Below the pieces are notes generated by a model. That model was not told the DNA's origin and searched no databases. It was given only the letters and a program-made list of their open reading frames with translations. A program made the position numbers and the translations under genes. From positions 1,116,001 to 1,180,000 of the forward strand of contig NZ_JAJEJT010000003.1 in assembly GCF_021390645.1 (NCBI RefSeq): a stretch of 64,000 bases of DNA. The letters run 5' to 3'. The DNA comes from Paraburkholderia flagellata (GTDB lineage Bacteria; Pseudomonadota; Gammaproteobacteria; Burkholderiales; Burkholderiaceae). This document shows positions 49,643 to 58,743 of this stretch, one piece after another; positions within the stretch are counted from its first letter, which is position 1, and every line of letters starts with the position of its first letter.

Positions 49643-52272
49643 GACCACACCTGCGCGGCGAGCGGCACGGCGTGGCTGAACCAGCGTGCGCTGATCTCGT
49701 TCGACATCACCGACATGCGCTCGGCGAGGCTGTCGCATAGTGCGGTGAGCGCTGGGTAGCGGCCGTCGTCGCCGGGCTCGCAAAGCGCTTCCAGCGTGGG
49801 CAGCGCCTCGATGGGCGCGAGTTGCGAGGCGAACGGCTCGCGCCTGGGACCGCGCGAGGCCTGGGCGATTTCGTCGAGCCGCGCGCGCAGCCGCGCATAG
49901 ACGCCATAGAGGCCGCGCGGATTGGTCGGGTCGGTCACGATCACGTCGAGCAGGGCGGGTACTTCCAGGCGCCCCGGATAGAGCGAGCGATACGTGAGCG
50001 TGCTGTCGAACAGTTGCAGCAGTACGTCGAAGCCCGCGGGCGTGGCGAGCGTGCGTTCGTGCGCGGCGATACGCAGCATGGTGGCGAGCGTGGCCACGCG
50101 TTCGATATGACGTCCCGCGAACAGCAGGCGCCAGGCTTCGTCGCGGGTCATGCGGTCGCCCTGGCAGCCGCTGATGGCGCTCAGTTGCGTGGCGAGCGCA
50201 TCGAGCGCGCCCATCAGCCCCATGCGGTCGTACGGCGTGGGACGCCTGAACTCGATGGTGGTGCCGTTGCGCGCAGCCGCTGGCACGAGCGAAAGCGCGC
50301 GGAGCGCGTCACGGAAGTCGTTGCGCGAGGCCAGCACGGTGCGCCAATGGTCGTTCGAAAGTCGGCCGCGAATCTCGCCGCATGCGTACGCCTGGCTCGC
50401 GAGCGTGCGGCCGATTCCCGTTGCGCCCGCATTTTCGTGCAGATTGGCGACGAGCGCGCGTTCGAAGTCGTCGAGGCTGCGGCGCGCTTCATCGCCCGTG
50501 GAGGCCACGAGCCCATTGGCGGCGGCCAGTTCGATGAAAGTGCCGAACAACTCTTCGGCGTCGCTGCCTTCGAGCGAGCCGAGAATCAGCCGGCACAGGC
50601 GTACACCGTTTTCGGCGCGCTCGCCGTAACGGCCCGCCCAGAACAGGTTTTCCGCCGCGCGGCTCGGCACGCGGCGGCGCTCGCGGCGTAGCTCACCGGG
50701 CTTGATCGGGCTCGGCAGGAGCGTGAAGGTCGAACCGGGCTGGCTCGACATCACCCAGGTATCCACGCTGCTGCCACCCATCTGCATCGATACGGATTCC
50801 TGATGTTCTGCAGCCAGGCGCGTAAAGCCGCCAGGCAGCACGCGCCAGCCGCATTCCTGGTCGGCAATTGCATAGACGCGCAGGACGGCCGGCCGCGCGC
50901 CGAGCATGCCGGCGCCATTCTCATAGCGCGGCGTATAGCTATAGCGCATCGGCTGCTGCACCGTGAAGGCGTCGGGCAACTGCTCGATGCGCTCGCGCCA
51001 GTCGGCGAGCGTTTGCATGCCGGCGGCGAGTCCTGGCGGCGCGGACGACGCGTCCTCAGCCACAGGCCATGTCGGCACGAGCAGTGCCTCGGGCACCTGT
51101 GCGAGCGCATCGCGCCAGGCCGCATCTTCGCCGCACCACCAGGTCGCGATGCCCGGCAGCGCGAGTTCCTCGCCGAGCAGCGCCTGCGCAATGCCGGGCA
51201 TGAAGCCGTGCAGCGCGGGCGATTCGACGAAGCCGGCGCCCGGCACGTTCGAGACCATCACGTTGCCCGCACGCATGACCTGCAGCAGCCCCGGCACGCC
51301 GATCGTCGAGTCGGCGCGAAGCTCGACCGGGTCGCAAAAGGTGTCGTCGAGTCGGCGCAGCACCGCGTGCACGCGCTCCAGGCCGTCCAGCGTCTTGAGG
51401 TACAGCATATCGTCGCGTACCGTGAGGTCCTTGCCCTCGACGAGCGTGAGGCCGAGGTAACGCGCGAGAAACACGTGCTCGAAGTAGGTCTCGCTGAACG
51501 GCCCCGGCGTGAGCAGCACGATATGCGCGGACGCGCCGCTCACGCTGCGCTCTTCGGCGCTCATGATCGCGCGCGCAGCCGAGGCGAGTGTCGCGACGAG
51601 TTGCGAATAGGAGGGCGCGAGACGGTGCACCCGCATGGTGCGAAACGGCTCGGCGAAGAGGCTCGAGACGATGAGCCGGTTTTCGAGCAGATAGCCGAGG
51701 CCCGAGGGCGCTTCTGTGCGGTGCGAGACGACGGTCCACTGGCCTTCGGGCGAGCGCGCGAGGTCGAGGGCGACGATCTGCAGGTACTGACCTTCGGGCG
51801 GCACGAAGCCTTTCACGGCGCGCAGATAGCCGGGATGGCCGAATACCAGCGCGGGCGGCAGCAGGCCGCGCGCAAGCAGCGTTTGCGGCCCGTAGATATC
51901 GGCGACGATCTCGTTGAGCAGGCGCGCGCGCTGCGCGGCGCCGCGCTCGATCTGCGCCCATTCGGCTTCGTCGATGATGAACGGCAGCACGTCGAGCGCC
52001 CACGGCCGCGGACCGCCCGCGTCCGCGTAGACGTTATAGGTGATGTCGTTCTCGCGTACCTGGCGCGCGACCGTGGCCGCGGCGCTGTCGAATCCCGCCA
52101 CGCCTGGCTTGCCGAGCAGGCCGAAAAACTGCCGCCACGGCTCGCGCAGCTCGCCTTCTGCGGTTTGCAGCTCGTCCCAGTGCCCGGCGCGCACCGGCAG
52201 CGTGCGCAGCGGCGCGCATGCGTCGTCGTCGCTGGCGGAGGAATCGAACGGCAGGGTGGATTGGGTCGGCAA
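49639..52272 (-). CDS. Circularly permuted ATP-grasp/alpha-E fusion protein
   Basis: An about 877-residue fusion. The first ~500 residues are a circularly permuted type-2 ATP-grasp domain (VYGPQTLLARGLLPPALVFG-type region, then VVSHRTEAPSGLGYLLENR, TPGPFSETYFEHVFLARYLG and RADSTIGVPGLLQVMRAGN). The rest is an alpha-E domain (RAAENLFWAGRYGERAENGVR and later helices). The K-Gly-rich nucleotide loop seen in the second ATP-grasp protein here is absent (LLVPTWPVAEDASSAPPGLA at that place). No ATG is in frame near the domain; TTG 52272 or GTG 52194 is the likely start. The substrate is unknown. Confidence 0.82.
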   Translation of the reverse strand: MPTQSTLPFDSSASDDDACAPLRTLPVRAGHWDELQTAEGELREPWRQFFGLLGKPGVAGFDSAAATVARQVRENDITYNVYADAGGPRPWALDVLPFIIDEAEWAQIERGAAQRARLLNEIVADIYGPQTLLARGLLPPALVFGHPGYLRAVKGFVPPEGQYLQIVALDLARSPEGQWTVVSHRTEAPSGLGYLLENRLIVSSLFAEPFRTMRVHRLAPSYSQLVATLASAARAIMSAEERSVSGASAHIVLLTPGPFSETYFEHVFLARYLGLTLVEGKDLTVRDDMLYLKTLDGLERVHAVLRRLDDTFCDPVELRADSTIGVPGLLQVMRAGNVMVSNVPGAGFVESPALHGFMPGIAQALLGEELALPGIATWWCGEDAAWRDALAQVPEALLVPTWPVAEDASSAPPGLAAGMQTLADWRERIEQLPDAFTVQQPMRYSYTPRYENGAGMLGARPAVLRVYAIADQECGWRVLPGGFTRLAAEHQESVSMQMGGSSVDTWVMSSQPGSTFTLLPSPIKPGELRRERRRVPSRAAENLFWAGRYGERAENGVRLCRLILGSLEGSDAEELFGTFIELAAANGLVASTGDEARRSLDDFERALVANLHENAGATGIGRTLASQAYACGEIRGRLSNDHWRTVLASRNDFRDALRALSLVPAAARNGTTIEFRRPTPYDRMGLMGALDALATQLSAISGCQGDRMTRDEAWRLLFAGRHIERVATLATMLRIAAHERTLATPAGFDVLLQLFDSTLTYRSLYPGRLEVPALLDVIVTDPTNPRGLYGVYARLRARLDEIAQASRGPRREPFASQLAPIEALPTLEALCEPGDDGRYPALTALCDSLAERMSVMSNEISARWFSHAVPLAAQVWS

Positions 52273-52288
52273 GATCGTAGGTCGTGGC

Positions 52289-52314
52289 AGCGCGCCTCGT
52301 TCGCGAGGCGCGCT
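52289..52314. repeat. Perfect 11-bp palindromic hairpin between operon genes
   Basis: AGCGCGCCTCG (52289-52299) and CGAGGCGCGCT (52304-52314) pair exactly around TTCG on the plus strand and CGAA on the minus strand. It lies between the DUF2126 stop and the start region of the ATP-grasp/alpha-E gene, so the mRNA hairpin could tune expression of the downstream genes. Confidence 0.75.
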
Positions 52315-52349
52315 TTCGGTTAGGGCTCTTGACGGGTTATCGGCCGCAA

Positions 52350-55300
52350 TCAGCCGCGGCGTAGATCCAGTGTGAACGGAAATTCGAGGCTGCGCTCGGG
52401 CGGCGCCACTTCCACCGTCCCCGGCGTGTGCCCGGTCGTGAAGAAGCGCGCGCGGCGGCGGCTTTCGGCCTCGTAGGCGTTGACTGGAAAAGTCTGATAA
52501 CTGCGGCCGCCAGGATGCGCAACATGATACTGGCATCCGCCGATCGCGCGCGCGCTCCAGGTGTCGACGATATCGATCGTGAGCGGCGCATGCACGCCGA
52601 TGGTCGGATGCAGCGCCGCCGACTGCTGCCACGCGCGAAAGCGCACGCCCGCCACGCTCTCGCTGACGCGCCCGGTGGGCTGAAGCGGCAATGCGCGGCC
52701 GTTCACGCTGACGGTATGGCGGCTTTCGTTGATGCCGAGCACGCGCACTTCGAGCCGCTCCACCGACGAGTCGACGTAACGCACCGTGGCGCCGGCCCCG
52801 CCTTCTTCGCCCATCACATGCCACGGTTCGAGCGCATGGCGCACCGAGAGCGCAATGCCACCCGTCTGCAACTCGCCCACGAGCGGGAAGCGGAATTCGA
52901 AGTGCGGCGCGAACCACGCGGCATCGAGCGCGAATCCCGCACTGGACGTTTCGGCGAGCACGTCGTCGAGGTCCATTTGCACGAAGGTCGACAGCATGAA
53001 GCGGTCGTGCAGCTCGGTGCCCCAGCGCGTGAGGCGCTGCGTGTACGGCGTTTTCCAGAAGCGCGCGACGAGCGCGCGCAGCAGCAGTTGTTGCGCGAGG
53101 CTCATGCGCGCGTGCGGCGGCATTTCGAAGCCGCGCAGTTCGAGCAGGCCGAGGCGCCCGGTCGGGCCGTCGGGCGAGTAGAGCTTGTCGATGCAGAACT
53201 CGGCGCGATGCGTGTTGCCCGTCACGTCGATGAGGATGTTGCGCAGCGTGCGGTCGATGAGCCAGGGCGGCACGCGCGGGCCTTCGTCGAAGGGGCTCCC
53301 GAAGCCGCGCAGCACATCGACCTGACGCTGGATCTCGGCGAACGCGACTTCCAGTTCGTAGACCTGATCATTGCGCGCTTCGTCCACGCGCGGCGCCTGG
53401 CTCGTCGCCCCGATGAAAAGGCCCGAAAACAAATACGAAAGCGACGGATGGTTGTGCCAGTAGGCCACGAGGCTCGCGAGCAGGTCGGGGCGGCGCAGGA
53501 AAGGGCTGTCGGCGGGCGTGGCGCCGCCGAGCACGAGATGATTGCCGCCGCCGGTGCCGGTGTGCCGGCCGTCGAGCATGAACTTCTCGGTGGAGAGCAG
53601 CGTTTCGTGCGCGGCCTGATAGAGGAATTCGGTGCGCTCGACCAGTTCATCCCAGTTCGACGACGGGTGGATGTTCACCTCGATCACACCGGGGTCGGGC
53701 GTGACCTGGAGCATTTTCAGGCGCGGGTCGCGCGGCGGCGGATAGCCTTCGATCACGACGGGCAGCGTGAGGTCGGCGGCGGTGGCTTCGACTGCGGCGA
53801 GCAGGGCGAGGTAATCGTCGAGTTCGGCGAGCGGCGGCATGAAGACGTGCAACTGGCCTTGCGCGCGGCCCAAGGATGCGGCTTCGGCTTTCGGCCCTGC
53901 GGCGCGCGCCGGGTCGCGCGCTTCGACGCACAGTGCGGTGCGGTGGATCCAGGCGGCGGATTCGCCGCGCTCGGGGTAGCGGTTTGCTTCGGCTGCGTTG
54001 GCGCTTCCCGCGATTTCCGCGCTTCCCCCGTGCCGCGATTGCGCGGCTGCGTCAAAGCCCGCCTCGTACTGCATGCGCAACTCGGCCGCGCTGCGCAGCG
54101 GCGCCGGTGCGGCGAACGGATCGCGCGTGTGCTGCCACGGGTAGTCGGCCGCCGCAACCCAGGGTAGCGCATCGAGCGGCAACCGGTAGCCCATCGGCGA
54201 GTCGCCGGGAATGAGGTACATGCGCTCGTCGCGGAAGAACCAGGGGCCGCTCACCCAGCGCGGGCCCCGCAAGGCGGGTTGAGCCGCAGCAGGCTCGCCG
54301 CGCTCGCACGCGAGCGGCAGCACGTATCCCGTCACGGTGTCGAGGCCCGAGTCGAATACGCGGCGCAGCCGCATGCGCTCCAGTTCGTCGTCGAGGCGCG
54401 AGTCGAACGGATCGACGTTCACGGGCAGGCGGCGCTCGCGCCACAGGTAATACCAGGTGTCCTCGTAGCCCGGCTGCACGTGCTGGGGATCGACCGCGAG
54501 CTTCGCCGCGAGGTGCGCAATGAAGCGCTGTGCGTCCTGCGCCGTATGGCGGGTGAGCGAGCGCTCGTCGGCGAAGAGCGCGGGATCGCGCCAGCAGGGC
54601 TCGCCGTCCGTGCGCCAGAAGAGCGAAAGCGCCCAGCGCGGCAACTGCTCGCCCGGATACCACTTGCCCTGGCCGATATGCAGAAAGCCGAGCGCGCCAT
54701 AGTGGGCCCGCAACTTGTCCATCAGCGCGATGGCATAGCGGCGCTTGGTCGGGCCGAGCGCGTCGGTATTCCATTCGGGCGCGTCGCGGTCGCCCGCGGC
54801 CACGAAGGTCGGCTCGCCGCCCATCGTGAGGCGCACGTCCTGGCCGGCGAGCGCGGCGTCCACCTGCACACCCATCGCGTGCATGTCGGCCCATTGCGCT
54901 TCGGTGTAGGGCTTGGTCACGCGCGGCGTTTCGAGCACGCGCGAGATCGACATCGAATGCGAGAACTCGACTTCACATTCGTCGAGCGCGCCCGAGATCG
55001 GCGCGGCGCTGCCGGGTTCCGGCGTGCACGCCACCGGAATATGGCCTTCGCCCGCGAGCAGTCCCGAGGTCGGATCGAGCCCGATCCAGCCCGCGCCCGG
55101 CAGATAGACCTCGCACCACGCGTGCAGGTCGGTGAAGTCGGACTCTGCGCCGCGCGGGCCGTCGATCGCCTTGACATCGGGCGTGAGCTGCAGCAGGTAG
55201 CCCGAAACGAAGCGCGCAGCGAGCCCGAGCTGGCGCAGCGTCTGCACGAGCAGCCAGCCCGTGTCGCGGCACGAGCCGCAGCCCTTTTCCAGCGTTTCTT

Positions 55301-55820
55301 CGGGCGTCTGCACGCCGGGCTCCATACGGATCAGGTAGCCAATTTCGCGTTGCAGGCGCTGGTTCAGATCGACGAGAAAGTCGATGGTCACGCGCGGCGT
55401 GCGGTCGATCGACTCGACGAACGCGGCGAAGCGCGGCGTAGGCTCGCCGCGCGCGGCCCATGGCACGAGATACGGCGCGAGTTCGGCGGCCAGCTCGGGC
55501 GCGTAGGTAAACGGAAAGCGCTCGGCGCTCGGCTCGAGAAAGAAGTCGAACGGGTTGTACACCGCCATTTCCGCGACCAGATCGATCGTGACGCGGAACT
55601 CGCGCGTCGGCTCGGGAAACGCGAGCCGCGCCTGGTAGTTGGCGAACGGGTCCTGCTGCCAGTTGACGAAATGACCGGCGGGCTCCACGCGCATCGAATA
55701 CGAGAGGATGGGCGTGCGGCAGTGCGGCGCGGGGCGCAGGCGCACCACGTGAGGCGCGAGGCTCACGAGCCGGTCATAGCGATACTGCGTGACATGGTTT
55801 AACGCGACACGGATGGACAC
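52350..55820 (-). CDS. Transglutaminase-like/DUF2126 protein
   Basis: A 1156-residue protein. The N-terminal transglutaminase part (about 1-290) has the beta domain, Cys184 (KGCGSCRDTGWLL), His233 (DLHAWCEVYLPG) and Asp249 (WIGLDP). The large C-terminal DUF2126 region includes RLTMGGEPTFVAAGDRD, FWRTDGEPCWRDP, then VFMPPLAELDDYLALLAA and a FEMPPHARMSLAQQLLLRAL segment. The start is GTG 55820 with GAGGAG seven bases upstream. It is the first gene of the minus-strand operon. A role in peptide ligation or processing is inferred from company. Confidence 0.9.
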   Translation of the reverse strand: MSIRVALNHVTQYRYDRLVSLAPHVVRLRPAPHCRTPILSYSMRVEPAGHFVNWQQDPFANYQARLAFPEPTREFRVTIDLVAEMAVYNPFDFFLEPSAERFPFTYAPELAAELAPYLVPWAARGEPTPRFAAFVESIDRTPRVTIDFLVDLNQRLQREIGYLIRMEPGVQTPEETLEKGCGSCRDTGWLLVQTLRQLGLAARFVSGYLLQLTPDVKAIDGPRGAESDFTDLHAWCEVYLPGAGWIGLDPTSGLLAGEGHIPVACTPEPGSAAPISGALDECEVEFSHSMSISRVLETPRVTKPYTEAQWADMHAMGVQVDAALAGQDVRLTMGGEPTFVAAGDRDAPEWNTDALGPTKRRYAIALMDKLRAHYGALGFLHIGQGKWYPGEQLPRWALSLFWRTDGEPCWRDPALFADERSLTRHTAQDAQRFIAHLAAKLAVDPQHVQPGYEDTWYYLWRERRLPVNVDPFDSRLDDELERMRLRRVFDSGLDTVTGYVLPLACERGEPAAAQPALRGPRWVSGPWFFRDERMYLIPGDSPMGYRLPLDALPWVAAADYPWQHTRDPFAAPAPLRSAAELRMQYEAGFDAAAQSRHGGSAEIAGSANAAEANRYPERGESAAWIHRTALCVEARDPARAAGPKAEAASLGRAQGQLHVFMPPLAELDDYLALLAAVEATAADLTLPVVIEGYPPPRDPRLKMLQVTPDPGVIEVNIHPSSNWDELVERTEFLYQAAHETLLSTEKFMLDGRHTGTGGGNHLVLGGATPADSPFLRRPDLLASLVAYWHNHPSLSYLFSGLFIGATSQAPRVDEARNDQVYELEVAFAEIQRQVDVLRGFGSPFDEGPRVPPWLIDRTLRNILIDVTGNTHRAEFCIDKLYSPDGPTGRLGLLELRGFEMPPHARMSLAQQLLLRALVARFWKTPYTQRLTRWGTELHDRFMLSTFVQMDLDDVLAETSSAGFALDAAWFAPHFEFRFPLVGELQTGGIALSVRHALEPWHVMGEEGGAGATVRYVDSSVERLEVRVLGINESRHTVSVNGRALPLQPTGRVSESVAGVRFRAWQQSAALHPTIGVHAPLTIDIVDTWSARAIGGCQYHVAHPGGRSYQTFPVNAYEAESRRRARFFTTGHTPGTVEVAPPERSLEFPFTLDLRRG

Positions 55821-56014
55821 ACCCGACTCCTCGATCGACGTGGATGGAACGGCGCAAAAGCGGGGAAGCGGCGCACGGCGCAGCGTGCGTATGATGCAGA
55901 CGGCGCGAGTGCGGGATGTGACAGCCGGGGCGACAACGGCGCCACGCGCGTGCGAGGCACGCCGCGTGCTGCGCGAGGTGCTGCGGCCCGCGCGGCCATC
56001 ACAGGAGTGCGGCC

Positions 56015-57088
56015 ATGAAGACCTTCCACTGCGACCACTGCAATCAGCTGGTGTTTTTCGAAAACGAGCGCTGCGAACGCTGCGAGGCGCGCCTCGGCTA
56101 CGTGCCGCAGACGGGCGAGATGCACGCCTTCGGGGACGCCGGCGAGGGCCGCTGGCGCAGCCTGAATGCGCAGGAAGAAGGCGCGCTCTTTCGCCAGTGC
56201 CACAACTACGCGATCGAAAACGTCTGCAACGGCATGATTCCGGCCGATTCCGAGGACACGCTGTGCAGCGCGTGCCAGTTCACGCGCACGATCCCCAACC
56301 TCTCGCAGCCCGAAAACCGCCTTTACTGGTATCGCCTCGAATCGGCCAAGCGGCGCCTGCTCTACACACTGGGCGCGCTCGGCTTGCCGCTCGTCACGCG
56401 CACCGAAGACCCGGAACATGGTCTGCAATTCGAGTTTCTCGAAGCAACGGGCGATGGCCAGCAGATCATGACGGGCCACGATCACGGCCTCATCACGATG
56501 AATATCGCCGAGGCCGACGACGCGCATCGCGAGCGCACTCGCGTCTCCCTGCACGAGCCGTATCGCACCTTGCTGGGGCATTTCCGTCACGAGGTCGGCC
56601 ATTACTATTTCGACCGTCTCATTGCGCAGGAGCCAACCGGGCGCTGGCTCGAACCGTTTCGCCGCTGCTTCGGCGACGAGCGTGCCGACTATGCCCAGGC
56701 GCTCGCCGCGCATTACGCCGAGGGCCCCGCGCCCGACTGGGCCGAGCGCCACGTGAGCGCGTATGCGTCGGTGCATCCGTGGGAGGACTGGGCCGAGACG
56801 TGGGCGCATTACCTGCATATCGTCGATACGCTCGACACGGCCACGGCCTGCGGCCTCGCGCTGCTGCCAGACAGCCCCGACGAGCCCACGCTGGTCGACC
56901 AGACTCCGGTGGACGAGGCGAGCTTCGACAGCCTCATGGCGCGCTGGTTTCCGCTCACCTACGCGCTCAACAGCCTGAACCGCAGCCTCGGTATGCCCGA
57001 CGGCTATCCATTCGCGCTGCCAACGCCTGTCATCGACAAATTGCGCTTTGTTCATCGCGTGATCTCGGCTTCGTCTTCGCGGTCGTGA
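56015..57088 (+). CDS. Zinc-ribbon zincin-like metallopeptidase (Peptidase_Mx type)
   Basis: A 357-residue cytosolic protein. An N-terminal zinc ribbon (CDHC at 6-9, CERC at 20-23) precedes another Cys pair (CSAC near 84). The peptidase core has the HExxH motif HEVGHYYFD (H192, E193, H196), and a later Glu-containing segment (WEDWAETWAHYLHI) likely gives the third ligand. CAGGAG precedes the ATG. It is transcribed opposite to the flanking ATP-grasp and DUF2126 genes and is a frequent companion of them; it may process the product. Confidence 0.87.
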   Translation: MKTFHCDHCNQLVFFENERCERCEARLGYVPQTGEMHAFGDAGEGRWRSLNAQEEGALFRQCHNYAIENVCNGMIPADSEDTLCSACQFTRTIPNLSQPENRLYWYRLESAKRRLLYTLGALGLPLVTRTEDPEHGLQFEFLEATGDGQQIMTGHDHGLITMNIAEADDAHRERTRVSLHEPYRTLLGHFRHEVGHYYFDRLIAQEPTGRWLEPFRRCFGDERADYAQALAAHYAEGPAPDWAERHVSAYASVHPWEDWAETWAHYLHIVDTLDTATACGLALLPDSPDEPTLVDQTPVDEASFDSLMARWFPLTYALNSLNRSLGMPDGYPFALPTPVIDKLRFVHRVISASSSRS

Positions 57089-57125
57089 ACGCCCACGCGC
57101 CGCTTGAGTTCGTTGATGCGCCGGC

Positions 57126-58598
57126 TCAGCGCTCGAGCACCCAGGTGTCCTTCGTGCCACCGCCCTGCGAGGAATTGACCACGAGCGAGCCTTCGCGCAG
57201 CGCGACCCGCGTGAGGCCGCCCGGCACCATGCGCACTTCCTTGCCGGAGAGCACGAACGGCCGCAGGTCGATATGGCGCGGCGCGATGCCCGTTTCGACC
57301 CAGGTTGGGCAGGTGGAGAGCGAGAGCGTAGGCTGCGCAATGTACTTGTCCGGGTGTGCGACGAGCGCCGCACGAAACGCCTCGATTTCGGCGCGCGTGG
57401 CAGCCGGACCGATCAGCATGCCGTAGCCGCCCGCGCCGTGCGCTTCCTTCACGACCAGTTCCGGCAAATGGTCGAGCACGTATTGCAGGTCGTCGGTCTT
57501 GCGGCACATCCACGTGGGCACGTTCTTGAGCAGCGGTTCCTCGCCCAGATAGAAGCGCACCATGTCGGGCACGTAGGGGTAGATCGACTTGTCGTCGGCC
57601 ACGCCCGTGCCCACCGCGTTGCACAGCGTCACGTTGCCCTTGCGGTAGACGTTCATGAGGCCCGCCGCGCCGAGCGTGGAGTCGGAGCGGAAGACGTGCG
57701 GATCGAGAAAGTCGTCGTCCACACGCCGGTAGATCACGTCCACGCGCTGCGGGCCCTGCGTCGTACGCATATAAAGATGATCGTTCTCGACGAACAGGTC
57801 CTGGCCTTCCACGAGTTCGATGCCCATTTGCTGCGCAAGGAACGCGTGCTCGAAGTACGCCGAGTTGTACGTGCCCGGCGTGAGCACCACGACGGTCGGG
57901 TTGTCGGCGCCGGAAGGCGCGGCGGCGCGCAAGGTGTCGAGCAGCAGGTCGGGATAGTGCGCGACGGGCGCCACGCGATTGCGCACGAACAGATCGGGAA
58001 AGAGCCGCATCATCATCTTGCGGTTTTCCAGCATGTACGAAACGCCGGAGGGCACGCGCAGGTTGTCCTCCAGCACGTAGAACTCACCCTCGCCGGCGCG
58101 CACGATATCGATGCCCGCGATATGGGCATAGATGCCGTGCGCGACGTTCACGCCCTGCATCTCGGGGCGGTATTGCGCGTTGTGCAGGATCTGGTCGGCG
58201 GGCACGATGCCGCGCTTCACGATCTCCTGCTCGTGATAAATGTCGTGGATGAAGCGGTTGAGCGCATTCACGCGCTGGCGCAAACCGCGCTCGAGCGTGT
58301 TCCACTCCTGGCGCTGGAAGATGCGCGGGATCACGTCGAACGGAATCGTGCGCTCGGTGCCGGCGCCCGTTACGTCCTTTTCGCCGTACACGGCGAAGGT
58401 GATGCCCACGCGCCGGAAGATGGCATCGGCTTCGACGCGCTTCTTGAGCATCTGCTGCTCGCTCTGGCTGCGCATCCATGTGAAGAATTCGCGGTAGTGG
58501 GCGCGCGGCTCGCCGGCCTGCGCGAACGCCGAGGCGGCGAGGCCGCGAACGTCGAATTCCCCGTGCTCGAACATCTCGTTGAAGAATGTTTGCATCAT
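57126..58598 (-). CDS. Stand-alone circularly permuted ATP-grasp protein
   Basis: A 490-residue circularly permuted type-2 ATP-grasp protein, the family of DUF404/DUF407. It includes VYGEKDVTGAGTERTIPFD, FIHDIYHEQEIVKRGIVP, VPSGVSYMLENRKMM, TPGTYNSAYFEHAFLAQ and FRSDSTLGAAGLMNVYRKGN. The nucleotide-binding loop VVKEAHGAGGYGMLIGP, with Lys and Gly-rich turn, is intact. It probably ligates a carboxylate to an amine with ATP. Its start is ATG 58598 (or 58595). It has the same orientation as the operon below but is separated from it by the metallopeptidase gene. Confidence 0.9.
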   Translation of the reverse strand: MMQTFFNEMFEHGEFDVRGLAASAFAQAGEPRAHYREFFTWMRSQSEQQMLKKRVEADAIFRRVGITFAVYGEKDVTGAGTERTIPFDVIPRIFQRQEWNTLERGLRQRVNALNRFIHDIYHEQEIVKRGIVPADQILHNAQYRPEMQGVNVAHGIYAHIAGIDIVRAGEGEFYVLEDNLRVPSGVSYMLENRKMMMRLFPDLFVRNRVAPVAHYPDLLLDTLRAAAPSGADNPTVVVLTPGTYNSAYFEHAFLAQQMGIELVEGQDLFVENDHLYMRTTQGPQRVDVIYRRVDDDFLDPHVFRSDSTLGAAGLMNVYRKGNVTLCNAVGTGVADDKSIYPYVPDMVRFYLGEEPLLKNVPTWMCRKTDDLQYVLDHLPELVVKEAHGAGGYGMLIGPAATRAEIEAFRAALVAHPDKYIAQPTLSLSTCPTWVETGIAPRHIDLRPFVLSGKEVRMVPGGLTRVALREGSLVVNSSQGGGTKDTWVLER

Positions 58599-58743
58599 GT
58601 GCGTTTTTCCGTCCGCTTCTCTTTTGCGCTGCTTTTTGCGCGCTTCTTCATACTGTTCGGTATTCGGGCTGCATGGGGGTGACGCAACTTCCATGCCGAT
58701 GCCGGGGCATCGCGTCATGCTCGATCTTGGTGCGCAGTGACGC

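Noticed and set aside
52428..54167. 579-codon open frame antisense to the DUF2126 gene
   Set aside because: It mirrors a well-supported coding region; its Arg/Ala/Gly/His-rich product has no family features.
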